This document shows positions 62,730 to 64,000 of a DNA stretch of 64,000 nucleotides, piece by piece. The stretch comes from Pontederia crassipes (lineage: Eukaryota > Streptophyta > Magnoliopsida > Commelinales > Pontederiaceae), in assembly GCA_030549335.1 (NCBI GenBank), contig CM060186.1, positions 21,939,189 through 22,003,188 on the forward strand. The letters are read 5' to 3'. The position numbers and the translations under genes were made by a program. The notes under the pieces are model-generated. The model was given only the letters and a program-made list of their open reading frames with translations, searched no databases and was not told where the DNA came from. Position 1 is the stretch's first letter; each line of letters opens with the position of its first letter.

Positions 62730-64000
62730 ATTTGGGTGACTATTTTTTCTTATTTCTATTCTCAATATTATGCTGATTCTTAATTAAATTAAATCGTTTT
62801 AAAATAAGGTGGATTTTCAAATTAATTCTTGAAGTTGCATTGTAGTTTATTAAACACATCAGAAGTTGTATAATTTCAAATATTGAATGTTTATCGTCAA
62901 CTTAGAAAGAATATAGGCATTTCGCGCTGACAAAATTTTAGTAACATCAATCACGAAAAAAGATAATCCATGATATATTTTTTGTTGAATTATTTCTTGA
63001 TCACTAGTTAGTGGCTAGATATTTAGATATACAGTAATATCTCATTGAACCAATGATCGGGTTGAATAACTGGATATTATTTTATATTAAAATAATAATA
63101 TTTTGTCGACATTGAATGAGCATATGATATTACAAAAATAATGAAGCGATAACATAGTTAATCATCTAAAAATAATCAAACATTGATAAATTATTTTTTA
63201 AATGTTGTTCGTTTTAGAATAATTCTTGTTTTCTTTTTTGTATCCAAGATTTTTGTAATACGTTTGTTTAGATTATTTTTGGAAACAGCGTTTCTTTATA
63301 AGTTTTCTCATTTTCACATTTTTCTTCCGTAGGTGTCAAATTAAATTGTCATATTACTAATTCCTTTCTAAATTCACTTTTTAAAGCATACTTTATTTTC
63401 CATTTTCCATCTCTTTACGCTTTTTCATCAATCTTCGTTAAGTAACTTTTTTCTTATTAGCTAATACTTTCCATATATTACCATTTTAAAATTTTCTTTT
63501 AACGAAAGTTCAACCCGGTTTCTACCAGTTCATCCGGATTCTAACAATTTCAGGACCGGACAAACCTTCAACTGGTGCATTTGAATCTGGTTATTTTTTT
63601 ACATAATTAGACCCATTTTCTACCTCCCCAATTATAAAACTATGAACTACTATCAAATTTTCATTTTCCAACCACCATGTTTTCATTTTATTTTCTTGTA
63701 TTGACCTAGTGATAAATTTACCAACATTTGAGTATTTTTCAAAGTCTAAAAATAGATATTTGAGATTAAAAATAAGATAGCAAAAAAGTTACTTAAAAGT
63801 TTATGTTAAAAAATTACCAAATAAAATGTGTGAAGAAAAAATGACATTGCGTTAACATGAAAAACTTAGGATGCCTTAGATTGACAACTGGATATTGCAA
63901 CAGTTTAGAATTAAGATCATAAACAATTCTAAAACTTTTTTCTACAACAAGTCCTTTTTTTTCTTAAAAAAAAGCAATACAATGTATCCTAAAGGCTCCG
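62730..64000. other. AT-rich intergenic DNA
   Basis: No gene, repeat array or RNA recognised. Confidence 0.55.

Overview
This window is plant nuclear DNA, most likely from a monocot. The background is very AT-rich and dominated by transposable elements. Only three apparently intact protein-coding genes stand in it, and all three are GC-rich, especially at third codon positions. That contrast (GC-rich genes in an AT-rich, repeat-rich genome) suggests a commelinid monocot such as Zingiberales or palms, but this is inference and the species cannot be named from sequence alone.

Genes. Two class III peroxidase genes lie in the same orientation about 19 kb apart (14272-15413 and 34649-35804, + strand). 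They share exon structure, signal peptide, all catalytic residues, and a core promoter (TATA box plus a CTTTGYATCATCC block at the same 22-bp spacing). They are an expanded tandem duplicate pair. A third, wrecked trace of the family survives as 3'-UTR-like sequence at 55978-56225. A single-exon CBL-interacting protein kinase (CIPK, of the CIPK12/18/19-like intronless type) is at 60688-62193 on the - strand, with a cluster of CACGTG/TGACGTCA motifs upstream.

Layout. 566-3399: CACTA transposon with TTT target duplication and a decayed transposase. 3499-4484: small Mutator-like element with a perfect 9-bp target duplication. 5608-7966: a 2.36-kb solo LTR (TG...CA, ATTAT duplication). 8649-12083: an element with inverted repeats of over 200 bp, holding an odd ~170-bp periodic array. 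14.2-15.4 kb: peroxidase A. 16.9-18.4 kb: AT-rich tandem repeats. 19984-24500: a hAT-type (TTF/DUF4371) transposase relic split by a second CACTA element (20161-23739, GAA duplication). 28302-33284: a complete but inactivated Ty1/copia element (TNT1/Tork-like). 34.6-35.8 kb: peroxidase B. 36054-50220: a - strand copia element into which two other LTR elements have inserted, a + strand copia lacking most of RT and RNase H (36585-40161) and an old Athila/Tat-like non-autonomous element (about 43041-48605). 50.2-57.4 kb: AT-rich intergenic DNA and repeats. 57.5-59.5 kb: another - strand copia relic. 60.7-62.2 kb: CIPK.

How it fits together. The peroxidase copies have been pushed apart by retroelement insertions. 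Every transposon recognised is inactivated by stops, frameshifts or deletions, although several keep clean boundaries, so insertion order can be read. I found no CRISPR array, operon or phage-like system, and nothing that convincingly forms an undescribed biochemical system. The most unusual structural signals are the ~170-bp periodic array with paired CCTCTCGG motifs, the three-element nest, and the CACTA-in-hAT junction.
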